This document shows positions 53,279-62,307 of a stretch of 64,000 nt of DNA, one piece after another. A program made the translations under genes and the position numbers. The notes below the pieces were generated by a model. That model saw only the letters and a program-made list of their open reading frames with translations. It ran no database searches and was not told the origin of the DNA. The first letter of the stretch is position 1. The number at the start of each line of letters is the position of its first letter. Source of the stretch: Zavarzinella formosa DSM 19928 (lineage in GTDB: Bacteria; Planctomycetota; Planctomycetia; Gemmatales; Gemmataceae); the NCBI RefSeq assembly GCF_000255705.1, contig NZ_JH636446.1, forward strand, positions 144,544 through 208,543, written 5' to 3'.

Positions 53279-55009
53279 TCACAAACCGGCAACCTCCCAA
53301 ATCTTCACCGTCCGGTCCCATCCCGTGGAGTATAGCGATTTGCCGTCTGCGGAAAACGTCACCGAGGTCACCTTATTCCTGTGTCCGGCAAGAGTTTGCA
53401 GCGGCTGACGGGTGGCCAGATTCCAAATCCAGATGGTCCCGCCGACTCCGGCCGCCAAAAATCGGCCGTCACTGCTGACCGCGAGGGAGGCGATTTCTTG
53501 CGGGGGCGGATCGAGTTCCCCCTTCAGTTCCTGCTTCTCGATGTCCCAAATCCGGACAAAGCCATCGCGGCCGCCGGTGATCAGCGTTTTGGAATCCGGG
53601 GTGAAGGCCACGCACAGCGCCCCCTGCGGGTGGGAGGTCACGTCCCCGGTGGTCTGCCAGGAGGCGGTGTTCCACAATCTCGCCCCGCCGTCCCGGCTGG
53701 CGCTCGCCAGCCAACGGCCATCCGGGGAAAACTTCAAATCCTCGATATTTCCTGTGTGTCCACGAAGCGTCGCCAGTTCGAGGCCGGTCTTCGCTTCCCA
53801 AATCTTCAGTTCGGCACTCCCCTGTACCATCCCGCCGCCGGTGGCCACGACCTTGCCATCGGGTGAGGCGGCGACCGCCAATATCTCCGGCTTCTGCTTC
53901 TTGAGAGCCAGAATTTCCTTCCCGGTTTGCGGGTCACGGATTTTCGGCGTTTTGTCGTTTGATCCCGTCGCCAACAGGGAGCCATCGGCCGAGAAACTCA
54001 GGGCGTGCGGATTCACCTTGCCGACGGCCAGATCAGCCATTTCCCGCCCGGTGACGGTGTCCCGGAAAACCAACCGGGCATCCCAAGTGGTGAGGGTAAA
54101 CACCTTCCCGCCCGGCAACAACGCCCCGGCGAGGGTGGGACCGGCCGGATAGTCCCACGTTTCTCTTGGGGTGGCGATCCGGGGCGGGACGTTCTTGACG
54201 TTTTGCGGTTTTTGTCCCTTGGGTTTGGCGACGGCGATTTTGCCCGCCTCCACACTCACTGTTTTGCCGTCGCCCTTGCTGGTGACTTTTGCGGAACCGG
54301 TGTCCATTTCCACGGTCGAGGTATTGCCCATACCAGAAGTGATGACGGCAGAACCGCTCGCCCGGATCAAGGCATGAGGCGTGGTAAAAGACATCGGAGA
54401 GGGAGCCGCCGGATTGGTGGAGTCCGCATGGATGATGCCTTTTTCCACATGCACCCGCGCCTCGGCCTCGCGGGGAAGGATTCGCACGGTGGTGTCCGCC
54501 CCCAGTTCGATCCGCCCGATGAAGGGAAGCAAAACAACGGCGCTTCCTCCTTCACTAGTGCGAAGTTGTTGTCCCGGTTTGAGTTGTTGGCCGGCCATTA
54601 ACGGCGTGGTTTCGCCGGATTCAGAAACGAGGAAGGCCTCCCCCTCCACTTCCTGAAGCTGGGCATACCCGTCCGAGTGTTCAACAAAAAGATTGTCTGT
54701 TCGATTGAAGAACGCCCAAAGCCCGAAGGCGACAACGAATGCCGCCGCCGTGCCAGCCAAAATCCGCGACCACGGGCGGCGAACCGGAACAGCGATTGGA
54801 TCGGGGGCGGGAAACACATCGGAAGTCGGCTGACTGGTGGCCGCCCACTCGGCCATCACCGTCTCGTCGCGGGAAAGCCGGATCAAACCTTCGGCGAGCG
54901 TCGGTTCGGTCTTCAGCCGCCCTTCGAGCGCGGCGGCTTCCCCGACGGACAATTGATTGTCCAGATAGGCCAGCAAACGGTCGTGATCTTCCGGCGAAAG
55001 CATTCCCAT
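53279..55009 (-). CDS. Anti-sigma-like/FecR/WD40 fusion membrane protein
   Basis: 576 aa. Residues 1-55 (DHDRLLAYLDNQLSVGEAAA, then LEGRLKTEPTLAEGLIRLSR) resemble the N-terminal anti-sigma helical domain without zinc ligands. One membrane helix follows at about 82-101 (RILAGTAAAFVVAFGLWAFF). A FecR domain spans about 115-260: EGEAFLVSESGETTPLMAGQ, QLRTSEGGSAVVLLPFIGRI, ELGADTTVRILP, ALIRASGSAVITSG. WD40 repeats run from about 290 to the end (SFSADGSLLATGSNDKTPKI, LKFSPDGRWLASASRDGGAR, TFSADGKSLYSTGWDRTVKI). The layout suggests signal transfer from an extracytoplasmic propeller to a cytoplasmic ECF sigma factor; no sigma factor gene is adjacent. Confidence 0.82.
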   Translation of the reverse strand: MGMLSPEDHDRLLAYLDNQLSVGEAAALEGRLKTEPTLAEGLIRLSRDETVMAEWAATSQPTSDVFPAPDPIAVPVRRPWSRILAGTAAAFVVAFGLWAFFNRTDNLFVEHSDGYAQLQEVEGEAFLVSESGETTPLMAGQQLKPGQQLRTSEGGSAVVLLPFIGRIELGADTTVRILPREAEARVHVEKGIIHADSTNPAAPSPMSFTTPHALIRASGSAVITSGMGNTSTVEMDTGSAKVTSKGDGKTVSVEAGKIAVAKPKGQKPQNVKNVPPRIATPRETWDYPAGPTLAGALLPGGKVFTLTTWDARLVFRDTVTGREMADLAVGKVNPHALSFSADGSLLATGSNDKTPKIRDPQTGKEILALKKQKPEILAVAASPDGKVVATGGGMVQGSAELKIWEAKTGLELATLRGHTGNIEDLKFSPDGRWLASASRDGGARLWNTASWQTTGDVTSHPQGALCVAFTPDSKTLITGGRDGFVRIWDIEKQELKGELDPPPQEIASLAVSSDGRFLAAGVGGTIWIWNLATRQPLQTLAGHRNKVTSVTFSADGKSLYSTGWDRTVKIWEVAGL

Positions 55010-55097
55010 AAGAGGATAGGGGATACTGGTTGAGATTTAGGCGTGAGAAATGGCTTGCGATCACTGCTTTGCAAGACTCAAACTAACAAATGAATAC

Positions 55098-56285
55098 TCA
55101 GCCCCACACCACTTTCGACACCAACCCATCCGCGACACACTTCCCGGCAAACGTCAGCGAGACACATTCATTCTCATCCGTCACCAGCCCGGCTTCGATC
55201 ATCGGGGCCAGGCGATGCTGGACAATCGATTTCAAAGAATGGCCAGTCTGATGCAAAAAGGCCTGACGAGAAACACCGTCGGATCGCCGCAATTGCACGG
55301 CCAGCGTTTCCCGCGCCCGCTCGAATGGAGACAATTCTTCCTGCTGAAATGTTGGCGATTCCCCGGAAAACACGACGCGGATGTAATCCTTCGTGTTTCG
55401 CTTGTTGTGCTCCCGGCGCCCGCCGACATACCGAACGGCCCCGACACCAACACCGTGATAAGCCTCGTTCGCCCAGTATTTTTCGTTGTGCTGACAGCGA
55501 TGGTCGGGTTTGGCAAAGTTTGAAATCTCGTAATGTTCAAACCCGGCCGAGCCAAGCAACTCATGAGACATCGTGTAAAGGGCCAGTTCGTCCGTCTCGC
55601 CGAGGGCGATCACGTCGCCGGATTCCCGTTGTTTCCAAAGGGGCGTCCCCTTTTCGTAGGTCAGCCCATAGGTGGAAATATGCGATGAACCGAGGGCGAT
55701 GGCTCTTTTCAGGTCGTGTTCCCAGTCGGTGATCGTCTGGCCGGGGGCGCCAAAGATAAAGTCCATCGAGAAATTGGGCACCCGGCGGCGAATGATCTCA
55801 ACGGCCGGGGTCACCTGATCCCCGGAATGCTGACGCTCCAGAACCCGCAGGGTATGACCTTGGAAGGATTGCACGCCGAGGCTGAAACGGTTCAACCCGT
55901 GGTCGGCCAGTACCGCCACTTTGTCCGCCGTGATGCTTTCCGGCGTGGATTCGATGCTGAATTCCAGATTGGGCCGCGTTGGAAAATGGCGCCGGATCAT
56001 CCCGGCCAGTCGGCCAAGTTGATCCGGTGAAAGCAACGTCGGAGTTCCGCCGCCAATGAAGATGGTGTCAACCGGGGTGGTGACCTCGGTTCGATCAATC
56101 TCCAAGGCGAGGGCTTCGAGATAAGTCTCGATGAGATGATCCTGGCCCACGGTCACCGCGAAATCGCAGTAACCACAATGATGGGCACAGAATGGCACAT
56201 GAACGTAGAGTCCGCGAGGTTCAAGCCAGGGGGCCGAACGGTCGGGAGTCAGTTGATCCGTCGATGGGGATGGGGTATTCGCCAC
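55098..56285 (-). CDS. hemW: Radical SAM haem chaperone HemW
   Basis: 395 aa from GTG 56285. GLYVHVPFCAHHCGYCDFAV holds the CxxxCxxC cluster ligands (Cys33, 37, 40), followed by DTIFIGGGTPTLLSPDQL, SIESTPESITADKVAVLADH, GLNRFSLGVQSFQGHTLRVL and SMDFIFGAPGQTITDWEHDL. The C-terminus YEISNFAKPDHRCQHNEKYW with YHGVGVGAVRY separates HemW from true HemN. HemW proteins carry haem to respiratory enzymes; with several cytochrome c proteins in this window such a role fits. Confidence 0.9.
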   Translation of the reverse strand: MANTPSPSTDQLTPDRSAPWLEPRGLYVHVPFCAHHCGYCDFAVTVGQDHLIETYLEALALEIDRTEVTTPVDTIFIGGGTPTLLSPDQLGRLAGMIRRHFPTRPNLEFSIESTPESITADKVAVLADHGLNRFSLGVQSFQGHTLRVLERQHSGDQVTPAVEIIRRRVPNFSMDFIFGAPGQTITDWEHDLKRAIALGSSHISTYGLTYEKGTPLWKQRESGDVIALGETDELALYTMSHELLGSAGFEHYEISNFAKPDHRCQHNEKYWANEAYHGVGVGAVRYVGGRREHNKRNTKDYIRVVFSGESPTFQQEELSPFERARETLAVQLRRSDGVSRQAFLHQTGHSLKSIVQHRLAPMIEAGLVTDENECVSLTFAGKCVADGLVSKVVWG

Positions 56286-56395
56286 GTCCGCATTTGTCTC
56301 CGCCGGGCCGCTTGCTTGGTTAGCTTACGGCTTCCGGCCGAAGACGTTTTGGGCGGGAATCGCCCGGAGGGTATTTGTCACAAACCGAAAAATCA

Positions 56396-57052
56396 TCACG
56401 AACCGAAATAGGTGACGGCCGTCACCGTGGAGCCATACCAATCGGTCAGGCTGCCGGTCACTTCGCCGGAACTGCCCGCCGGAAGGGTGACGGTGATGGA
56501 AAACGACCCGGTCGCGTCAAGAGTGGCACTGCCGCTGTAGCCCGAGGGAAGTCCGCTCAGCGTAACGCTCAGTCCTTCGGTGGCTTCGTCGGCCACGGTT
56601 CCACTGAAAACCCAAGTGTTGCCGTCACCAGGCACCGCGACGAAGTTCGAGAGCGTTGGGGGGGCGTTCTGAAGGGTTTGGGAGACCGATGATCCGGTGA
56701 GCAGGCCGTCGTTCGGCGTGGCCGTCAGCGTGCCGATGGAAGGCACATTAACAATGCCGCTGAAATTACCGGAGGAATCGCAGCCCAAGTTGATCGTGCC
56801 GGCGCCGGTGATGGCCACTGTGCAAGTCGTCGGCGTTTCGTCACTAACCGTCCCGGTGACGCGGAAACGATTCCCGGTGATCTGGTAGGCGAAGAGACTG
56901 GTGACCACCGGAGCTTTGTTGCCGCTTCCCTTGCTTTTGCCACCACCAGGAGGGGCTTGGGAATACGATTCGGCTGCTCCGAACGCGATCAGAACGGCAG
57001 CAATACAAAGGCTGCGCAAAGTGCGCGCCTTTCCAACAGACAAACGGTTCAT
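56396..57052 (-). CDS. Secreted protein with two Ig-like repeats
   Basis: 218 aa from ATG 57052 (MNRLSVGKARTLRSLCIAAV), a signal peptide with cleavage around AESYSQA. A Gly/Lys linker (PPGGGKSKGSGNKAP) precedes two repeats of about 80 residues: TSLFAYQITGNRFRVTGTVS and SNFVAVPGDGNTWVFSGTVA, each followed by DE.T....V and a G-rich strand, ending GSLTDWYGSTVTAVTYFGS. The pattern fits bacterial Ig-like beta-sandwiches, in many planctomycete surface proteins; function unknown. Confidence 0.7.
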   Translation of the reverse strand: MNRLSVGKARTLRSLCIAAVLIAFGAAESYSQAPPGGGKSKGSGNKAPVVTSLFAYQITGNRFRVTGTVSDETPTTCTVAITGAGTINLGCDSSGNFSGIVNVPSIGTLTATPNDGLLTGSSVSQTLQNAPPTLSNFVAVPGDGNTWVFSGTVADEATEGLSVTLSGLPSGYSGSATLDATGSFSITVTLPAGSSGEVTGSLTDWYGSTVTAVTYFGS

Positions 57053-57439
57053 TGGCGGGATCCAACCTTTAGGGGGGTTGTTAGCAGGTGTGAATCGCCT
57101 TGTCGAACCCGGCCGCATGTCAAACATTTAGGGGGTATGCGGCCGGGGCTTCAAAGCAGACTCTCAATTTCACCTACCGTCAAAATAACCGATTCGGCCG
57201 TTTCGCAAATGCGAATTCAGCGGAAAACAGATTCGATCCAAGGCGCAATTATGCTCAGGCAATAATTCATTCCCGTGGTCTAAAAAGCGTGTTTCGCACC
57301 AACGCATATGTTCATCCCAATTCCACAACTCTCCTGTCACAGAGAAGTTTCGGAAACCCCCGACTTTCTTGCCGATGCGCCGAACCATTTTATTAATATT
57401 TCGTATAACCATGTAACACGATAAATTGGTTCTTATAAC
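57053..57439. other. 387-bp intergenic region between divergent genes
   Basis: AT content rises toward the DUF1559 start (TTATTAATATTTCGTATAAC near 57390). No ribosome binding site or shared DUF1559 leader was found before ATG 57440; TATAAC at 57403-57408 may be a -10 element without a good -35. Confidence 0.4.
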
Positions 57440-58348
57440 ATGATCTTCCATCGACGCGCCTTTACGCTGATTGAACTCTTGGTGGTGATCGCGATCATCG
57501 CCATTCTCATTGGGCTACTCCTGCCCGCCGTTCAGAAGATCCGCGAGGCCGCCAATCGCATGCGGTGTTCCAATAACCTCAAACAAATCGGGCTGGCTTT
57601 CCAAAACCATCACGCCACTCTTGATCGGTTCCCGGCGGGGTTTGTCTCGGGAGCCCCGAGCCTCAACGCCGAGGGAACCGGCCCCGGCTGGGGATGGGGA
57701 GCGTTGTTGCTGCCTTACCTGGAACAGGACAATCTGTACCGCCAGATCAACCTGAGCCTGGATATCCGTGACCCCTCGAATGCGACGGCCCGCGTCAAAC
57801 CGCTGTCGGTCTTTCGATGCCCCTCCGACCAGCCGAAGGGGGGAGACACATTCACGATTGTCGATGCCTCCGGAGCGGCCCTTTGCACGGTGGCCTACGG
57901 GAACTATGTGGGCGTCGGCGGGACGGAAGAAGTGACCGGAAAACCGGACACGGGCAACGGGGTGCTTTACCGAAACAGTCAGGTGCGGATTGCCGACATT
58001 CTGGACGGGTCCAGCAACACGATTTTCGCCGGGGAACGACAAAGCACCCGCTCGCCGATGACCACCTGGGTCGGAGCGGTCACCGGATGCGTTAACCCTC
58101 CGGTGGCTACGGGTTACGACAACGAAGGACCGCCGACGCTGATCCTCACGAACACCGGCTATGCCGCCGACGCTCGCGTGCCGAACAACCCGCTTGATCA
58201 CGTCGAGGACACCAGCAGCCGTCATCCGAGCGGCGTGATGTTCCTGTACGGGGATGGCTCTGTAAGATTCCTTCGGCAAACGCTCAACCCGAAGACATGG
58301 GAAGCCCTGGGCACTCGGGCTGGCGGCGAGGTTCTGGGAGATTATTGA
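57440..58348 (+). CDS. DUF1559 prepilin-like protein
   Basis: 302 aa. [20 protein letters not shown] is the prepilin signal/helix; [20 protein letters not shown] follows. The pseudopilin-like body holds [40 protein letters not shown] and the C-terminal H-x-G-G-like block [20 protein letters not shown] typical of DUF1559. It is expected at the cell surface after prepilin peptidase processing. Unlike the three genes at 60-64 kb it lacks the hairpin/pyrimidine leader. Confidence 0.93.
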   Translation: MIFHRRAFTLIELLVVIAIIAILIGLLLPAVQKIREAANRMRCSNNLKQIGLAFQNHHATLDRFPAGFVSGAPSLNAEGTGPGWGWGALLLPYLEQDNLYRQINLSLDIRDPSNATARVKPLSVFRCPSDQPKGGDTFTIVDASGAALCTVAYGNYVGVGGTEEVTGKPDTGNGVLYRNSQVRIADILDGSSNTIFAGERQSTRSPMTTWVGAVTGCVNPPVATGYDNEGPPTLILTNTGYAADARVPNNPLDHVEDTSSRHPSGVMFLYGDGSVRFLRQTLNPKTWEALGTRAGGEVLGDY

Positions 58349-58349
58349 A

Positions 58350-58367
58350 CCCCGGAAGTCGGCGGGG
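58350..58367 (+). terminator. Weak terminator-like hairpin after DUF1559
   Basis: CCCCG (58350-58354) pairs with CGGGG (58363-58367), followed by ATTTTCG, directly after the stop at 58348. Confidence 0.4.
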
Positions 58368-58470
58368 ATTTTCGCTCATTTGCTTGTCGATTTCGCCCCC
58401 CTCCCTTATTCTTCAAAGTGTTCATTTGAACAGGTAGTTCTTGGACACTCATTTCTCAGGGAGTGCGACG

Positions 58471-58905
58471 ATGTTCCGATTCATTGCTCCAATGCTGGCT
58501 CTGGCGATCACCACGGCAACGATGGCCGAGGAAAAAGAGAAGGCGAAATTCGACCCGAAGGCGATCACGGGCACATGGACCATCGTGTCCGGCATGAAGT
58601 ACGGCACAACGGTGGAATCCAAAGCGTTGGAAGGCGACGTGATCATCACGGCCGACAAAATCACGATCAAAAGCCCCGACAAGACCCACGTAATGACGTA
58701 CAAACTGGACGCCGCCAAAACCCCGATCAACATCGACATGGAAGGACTTGAGGGAGATGCGAAGGGGTTCAAGGCCGAGGGAATCATCGAACTGACGAAA
58801 GACGAACTGAAACTGGCCTACTCATTCCCCGGCGAAAAACGCCCGGCCAAACTCGAAAGCGAGAAGGACTCCAAGGTGCTGTTTTTCACCATGAAGAAGA
58901 AATAA
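58471..58905 (+). CDS. TIGR03067-type secreted protein
   Basis: 144 aa from ATG 58471, GGGAG 7 nt upstream. Signal peptide MFRFIAPMLALAITTATMAE, then AITGTWTIVSGMKYGTTVES, ITADKITIKSPDKTHVMTYK, TPINIDMEGLEGDAKGFKAE and LKLAYSFPGEKRP. GTWxxVSGxxxG...(V/I)xxxxI at the front and the IEL..D.LKL.Y.....RP end are the marks of the planctomycete TIGR03067 lipocalin-like domain. Ends in a lysine run (FFTMKKK). Function unknown. Confidence 0.82.
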   Translation: MFRFIAPMLALAITTATMAEEKEKAKFDPKAITGTWTIVSGMKYGTTVESKALEGDVIITADKITIKSPDKTHVMTYKLDAAKTPINIDMEGLEGDAKGFKAEGIIELTKDELKLAYSFPGEKRPAKLESEKDSKVLFFTMKKK

Positions 58906-59006
58906 GCCAAGGCATTTTTAGCCACGGATGGTGCACGGACAAAGACACAAGACAGATTGCCCGAATCCGTGTTTGATGTCCGGCCTGTGGCCCCAGAATG
59001 GCCGAA

Positions 59007-59681
59007 TCAACCATCGATCAGTCGTAACACCTCATCCACCGTGATTTCGTCAAACGAACGAATCACCCGGTCGGCCCCGGCCGCCAGCAATCGTTCGGCC
59101 GGGTGATGGCCGACGAAGGTCACGCCGACACACTTCATCCCACCGGCCTTGGCCGCCTGAACTCCCGCCACCGCATCCTCGAAAACCACACATCGTTCGG
59201 AGGGAAGTCCCAGCGTCTTCGCCGCCGTCAGAAAGACTTCGGGGTCCGGCTTGCCGCGTTGGGTGTCCTCCATTCCGACGACCCCGCGAAAGAACATCCC
59301 GCTCTGCGTGACCCGCAAAATCATTTCCAAGTTCTCGCGAGGAGCGCTGGAACCAATCGCCTGCGGCACATTTCTCGCATGAAGATCCTCCAACATCTTC
59401 CGCACGCCCGGCAGCAAGTCGATTCCCTTTTGGATGGCCTCCGCCCGATAATATCCTTCTTTTCGTTCGCCTATCTCCTGAATCTCGATCAAGCTAAAGG
59501 AGCGTTGGAACAGATACTCGATGATCTCCGGATTTCGGCGACCAAACGTGGCGACAAAATCGGCTTGGGAAAACTCCCGGCCCATCTCACGGCTTGTCCG
59601 AACCCACGCATCCAAATGCAGGGCGGCCGTGTCCACCAGTGTGCCATCGACATCCCAAATCACGCCCGTCGGCTGGCTCAT
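59007..59681 (-). CDS. HAD superfamily hydrolase, beta-phosphoglucomutase-like
   Basis: 224 aa, GAGG 5 nt before the ATG. Motif I DVDGTLVDTAALH (nucleophile Asp and acid/base Asp), motif II IGSSAPRENLEMIL, motif III/IV RGKPDPEVFLTAAKTLGLPS and CVVFEDAVAGVQAAKAGGMK. The cap domain is the small helical C1 type. Members are sugar-phosphate phosphatases or beta-phosphoglucomutases; substrate cannot be assigned. Single gene. Confidence 0.9.
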   Translation of the reverse strand: MSQPTGVIWDVDGTLVDTAALHLDAWVRTSREMGREFSQADFVATFGRRNPEIIEYLFQRSFSLIEIQEIGERKEGYYRAEAIQKGIDLLPGVRKMLEDLHARNVPQAIGSSAPRENLEMILRVTQSGMFFRGVVGMEDTQRGKPDPEVFLTAAKTLGLPSERCVVFEDAVAGVQAAKAGGMKCVGVTFVGHHPAERLLAAGADRVIRSFDEITVDEVLRLIDG

Positions 59682-59866
59682 CGCATCCTCGAAAAGGTTC
59701 CTTGAAAGGTCGATTGTAACGGGCCGAAGACACTCTTGAAACAGAACAGCGGCAGTTTCGTCATCTCAAGAAAACCGAATGGCGAGAGATTCACCCATGA
59801 CAAAAACAGCATCGCAACGGCTGACAAGAAACCATGAACTCACGATAAGAAACTTGTCGAATCTTC

Positions 59867-59896
59867 TTGACAACCACTTCTTTGGTGAAGTAGAAG
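59867..59896 (+). promoter_or_regulatory. Shared DUF1559 promoter, copy A
   Basis: TTGACA (59867-59872), 18 nt, TAGAAG (59891-59896), 296 bp before the start at 60163. The same -35, spacing and a TACAAS-like -10 recur upstream of two other DUF1559 genes (61994 and 63605), which supports it. Confidence 0.6.
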
Positions 59897-60093
59897 ACTG
59901 GTATTGTTGTTGAAATTCCGAACCCCTCTCCTTGGTTTGGGGTTTGATTCGTGGGCAGTGAAATTGTCCGGGTTGATTGACAACAAAACAAATCGCTCAA
60001 GTTCATTATTTTTGTTCTTTTGATTTGGCGGGAATCACCGCCGGATTATGTTTTCTGGGCCGGAAATTCCGCCATTCATGCTGACACAATCGC

Positions 60094-60162
60094 TCGGTGG
60101 AACCCTCCTCCGACGTTAACTTTGTGTGTTTTTCTTCGCTTTTTCTTCCAATTGGAGACGGA
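60094..60162 (+). promoter_or_regulatory. DUF1559 leader element A: hairpin plus pyrimidine tract
   Basis: Stem TCGGTGGA (60094-60101) with TCCTCCGA (60106-60113), one T-T mismatch, then CGTTAAC, TTTGTGTGTTTTTCTTCGCT, more pyrimidines and GGAG 5 nt before ATG 60163. Same order and spacing in elements B (62236) and C (63838). The rest of the 481-bp gap from 59682 holds the promoter at 59867 and nothing else recognised. Confidence 0.6.
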
Positions 60163-61161
60163 ATGATCTCTTTCGATGTCTCGGGGAAACTCCGCCGCGG
60201 GTTTACTCTGATCGAACTGCTGGTGGTGATCGCGATCATCGCCATTCTGATCGGGTTGTTGCTCCCGGCGGTGCAAAAGATCCGCGAGGCCGCCAACCGC
60301 ATGAGTTGCTCCAACAACCTCAAACAAATCGCACTGGCCATGCATGGCTACCATGATGCGAACGGGAAGTTCCCCAAAGGCTGCTCTGTCTCCGACACTG
60401 ACGGCTCCGCATGGGGTTCCTCATGGAAAGTGTACATTCTGCCTTACATTGAGCAGGACAACATTTGGAACAAATGGCAGCACACCAGCAGCAGCGGGTA
60501 CACAAACGCGAACAACACATCAACCACCACGCCGTTGGTTCACAACACGACGATCAAACCCTACAGATGCCCTTCGTCAGTCATCCCGGCGTTCTATGCC
60601 TCATCGAACAATAATGGGGCGATCGAAATGATGACGTCGTATACCGGGATTTCCGGTTCGACGATTGACTCGGGTGTCAACGCCGGCAATGGATACGGCC
60701 CCAACAGCGGAACGGGATTCTTGTTCCCGAACAGCACGCAAACATTCGCCAGTATTTCCGATGGATCAAGCAACACCATGATGATTGGCGAACAAAGCGA
60801 CCATTTGCGGGATGCCAACAATGCCCCGATCACTGGCGGTTATACGGCGATCACCAGTCAAGGCCCGCACGGCTGGACGATGGGGGCCGGCAATGCCTCG
60901 GTCGGCGCGGCCTACGGGGATCGAACTTTCAATTGCACCACCGTCAGATACATGGTCAAACAAAATGGCATGAGCAATAATTGCAGCAATGGCACTTGTG
61001 ATAACACCGGCAACAACATTCCGTTGTCGGCCAACCACACCGGCGGGGTGAACGCCGCCATGGGGGATGGTTCGGTGAAGTTCATCAAGTCCACGACCAC
61101 CCTGCAAATCCTCCAGTGGCTGGCTGGCGGTTCCGATGGTCAGGTGGTTTCAAACTTCTGA
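60163..61161 (+). CDS. DUF1559 prepilin-like protein
   Basis: 332 aa from ATG 60163 (MISFDVSGKLRRGFTLIELL), GGAG 5 nt upstream. Prepilin helix [20 protein letters not shown] then [20 protein letters not shown]. Body: GSSWKVYILPYIEQDNIWNK, CPSSVIPAFYASSNNNGAIE, ISDGSSNTMMIGEQSDHLRD; the end has ANHTGGVNAAMGDGSVKFIK, the conserved H-x-G-G...GDGSV(K/R)F block. Cell-surface pseudopilin-like protein; a terminator and then a lipoprotein gene follow, a pairing frequent for DUF1559 genes. Confidence 0.94.
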   Translation: MISFDVSGKLRRGFTLIELLVVIAIIAILIGLLLPAVQKIREAANRMSCSNNLKQIALAMHGYHDANGKFPKGCSVSDTDGSAWGSSWKVYILPYIEQDNIWNKWQHTSSSGYTNANNTSTTTPLVHNTTIKPYRCPSSVIPAFYASSNNNGAIEMMTSYTGISGSTIDSGVNAGNGYGPNSGTGFLFPNSTQTFASISDGSSNTMMIGEQSDHLRDANNAPITGGYTAITSQGPHGWTMGAGNASVGAAYGDRTFNCTTVRYMVKQNGMSNNCSNGTCDNTGNNIPLSANHTGGVNAAMGDGSVKFIKSTTTLQILQWLAGGSDGQVVSNF

Positions 61162-61186
61162 TTCAGTGCTGATTGTCTTTTGAAAC

Positions 61187-61211
61187 AGCCTCCCGAAGAT
61201 TTCGGGAGGCT
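61187..61211 (+). terminator. Rho-independent terminator after DUF1559
   Basis: AGCCTCCCGAA (61187-61197) pairs with TTCGGGAGGCT (61201-61211), loop GAT, followed by a T-rich run CTTCTTGTTCTTGTT. Located 26 nt past the stop and 43 bp before the lipoprotein gene, so it would reduce readthrough into it. Confidence 0.85.
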
Positions 61212-61253
61212 CTTCTTGTTCTTGTTGTCTTTAGAAACGAAGGATGATGTTCG

Positions 61254-61655
61254 ATGGCTCGATGCGCTTGGTTGATGAGCTTGATGATCGCAATCTTTTG
61301 GACAACCGGGTGTGGAGACACGGGAAAGAAAAAAGCAGCTTCCGTGCCCGTGAAGGGAACAGTAACCTTGGACGGGAAACCATTGCCTGAAGGCGAGATG
61401 TCATTCGGGCTGACCGGTGAGGCGCCCGTCATATTGACAGTCAAAGACGGGGCATTTTCCGGGAATGCCTATGTTGGCAACAACCATGTCGAAATCCGCG
61501 CTTACAAGGATGGCCCCCCGCTTTCGACCGATCCCGAAAAGAAGCCATCCAAAGTCAACTACCTGCCAGATCGTTATGGTTACAAAAGCACGCTGACCGC
61601 CGAGGTGGCCTCCGGAGGGGCGAATGACTTCAAATTTGAAGTCACTTCCAGGTGA
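61254..61655 (+). CDS. Small lipoprotein with carboxypeptidase-regulatory-like domain
   Basis: 133 aa. Signal ends in lipobox FWTTGC (Cys20), so it should be lipid-anchored. The mature part VPVKGTVTLDGKPLPEGEMS, then GEAPVILTVKDGAFSGNAYV and GNNHVEIRAYKDGPPL, is the transthyretin/carboxypeptidase-regulatory-like beta-sandwich (xVxGxVTxDGKPLxxGxxxF...VxxGxF) seen in planctomycete lipoproteins next to DUF1559 genes. Probably binds or supports surface structures; no enzyme motif. Confidence 0.85.
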   Translation: MARCAWLMSLMIAIFWTTGCGDTGKKKAASVPVKGTVTLDGKPLPEGEMSFGLTGEAPVILTVKDGAFSGNAYVGNNHVEIRAYKDGPPLSTDPEKKPSKVNYLPDRYGYKSTLTAEVASGGANDFKFEVTSR

Positions 61656-61688
61656 TTTTGACAAAAGCCGGAAAACACTTGAACCCGC

Positions 61689-61772
61689 CCCAAAAGAACG
61701 GCATGTTCGTCGTCGCGAGTGGCGCGTCGATGTCTTCAACCAAACTCCGCTAAATCATGCCGTTCTTTTGGG
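61689..61772. repeat. 17-bp perfect inverted repeat
   Basis: Arms 61689-61705 (CCCAAAAGAACGGCATG) and 61756-61772 are exact complements; 50-nt loop. Starts 34 nt after the lipoprotein stop. The remaining bases to 62307 hold the promoter and leader of the next gene and no other gene was recognised. Confidence 0.75.
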
Positions 61773-61993
61773 CCGAGTCGGGCATGTCGTTCTTCAAAGC
61801 CACTCGTCAAAACTGTTGCTCACCCCACAAAATGTGGCGACAAAATGTAACGACGGAAAATTGAAGTTGGAACAAATCGGGCTTTGGTTCGTCTGATATG
61901 TGAAAGTATGCCGTTACCGTTGGAGGTCTGGCAATCAGCTTGCCAAACCTTAATCCTAAAATGAACATAGCATGAGTGTTTGATTGGATTTGC

Positions 61994-62023
61994 TTGACAA
62001 CCATCATTTTGGAAACGTACAAC
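61994..62023 (+). promoter_or_regulatory. Shared DUF1559 promoter, copy B
   Basis: TTGACA (61994-61999), 18 nt, TACAAC (62018-62023), 314 bp before the start at 62308. CTTGACAACCA is shared with copy A over 11 bases. Confidence 0.6.
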
Positions 62024-62235
62024 GGATGATCGATGGTTCAGCCCCGAATTGGAATCCCCAAATGACATCTGGTCTTCCATGCCAAACATAAATGATCGTC
62101 CCGCTCTCATGAACGATTGAACAATCTGAATTCCCTTTCAAAATGCAGTTGGAGCATCAGCCCGGCCTTGAACTGGTTATTTTTTCGTTGCCCATTGGGA
62201 ACCGGTTCTCACAAGTATCGTTTGACCTTAATCGT

Positions 62236-62307
62236 TTGGAGGAATTTCCCTCCAACGTTTTTGCGTGTGTTTCTCTTTTTTGGTTCTCTCTCTCATTTGG
62301 AGAAATG
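62236..62307 (+). promoter_or_regulatory. DUF1559 leader element B: hairpin plus pyrimidine tract
   Basis: Perfect stem TTGGAGG (62236-62242) with CCTCCAA (62249-62255), then CGTTTTTGCGTGTGTTTCTC, a T/C-rich run and GGAG before the start. Relative to copy C the second base pair is T-A instead of C-G, a pairing-preserving change. Confidence 0.6.
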
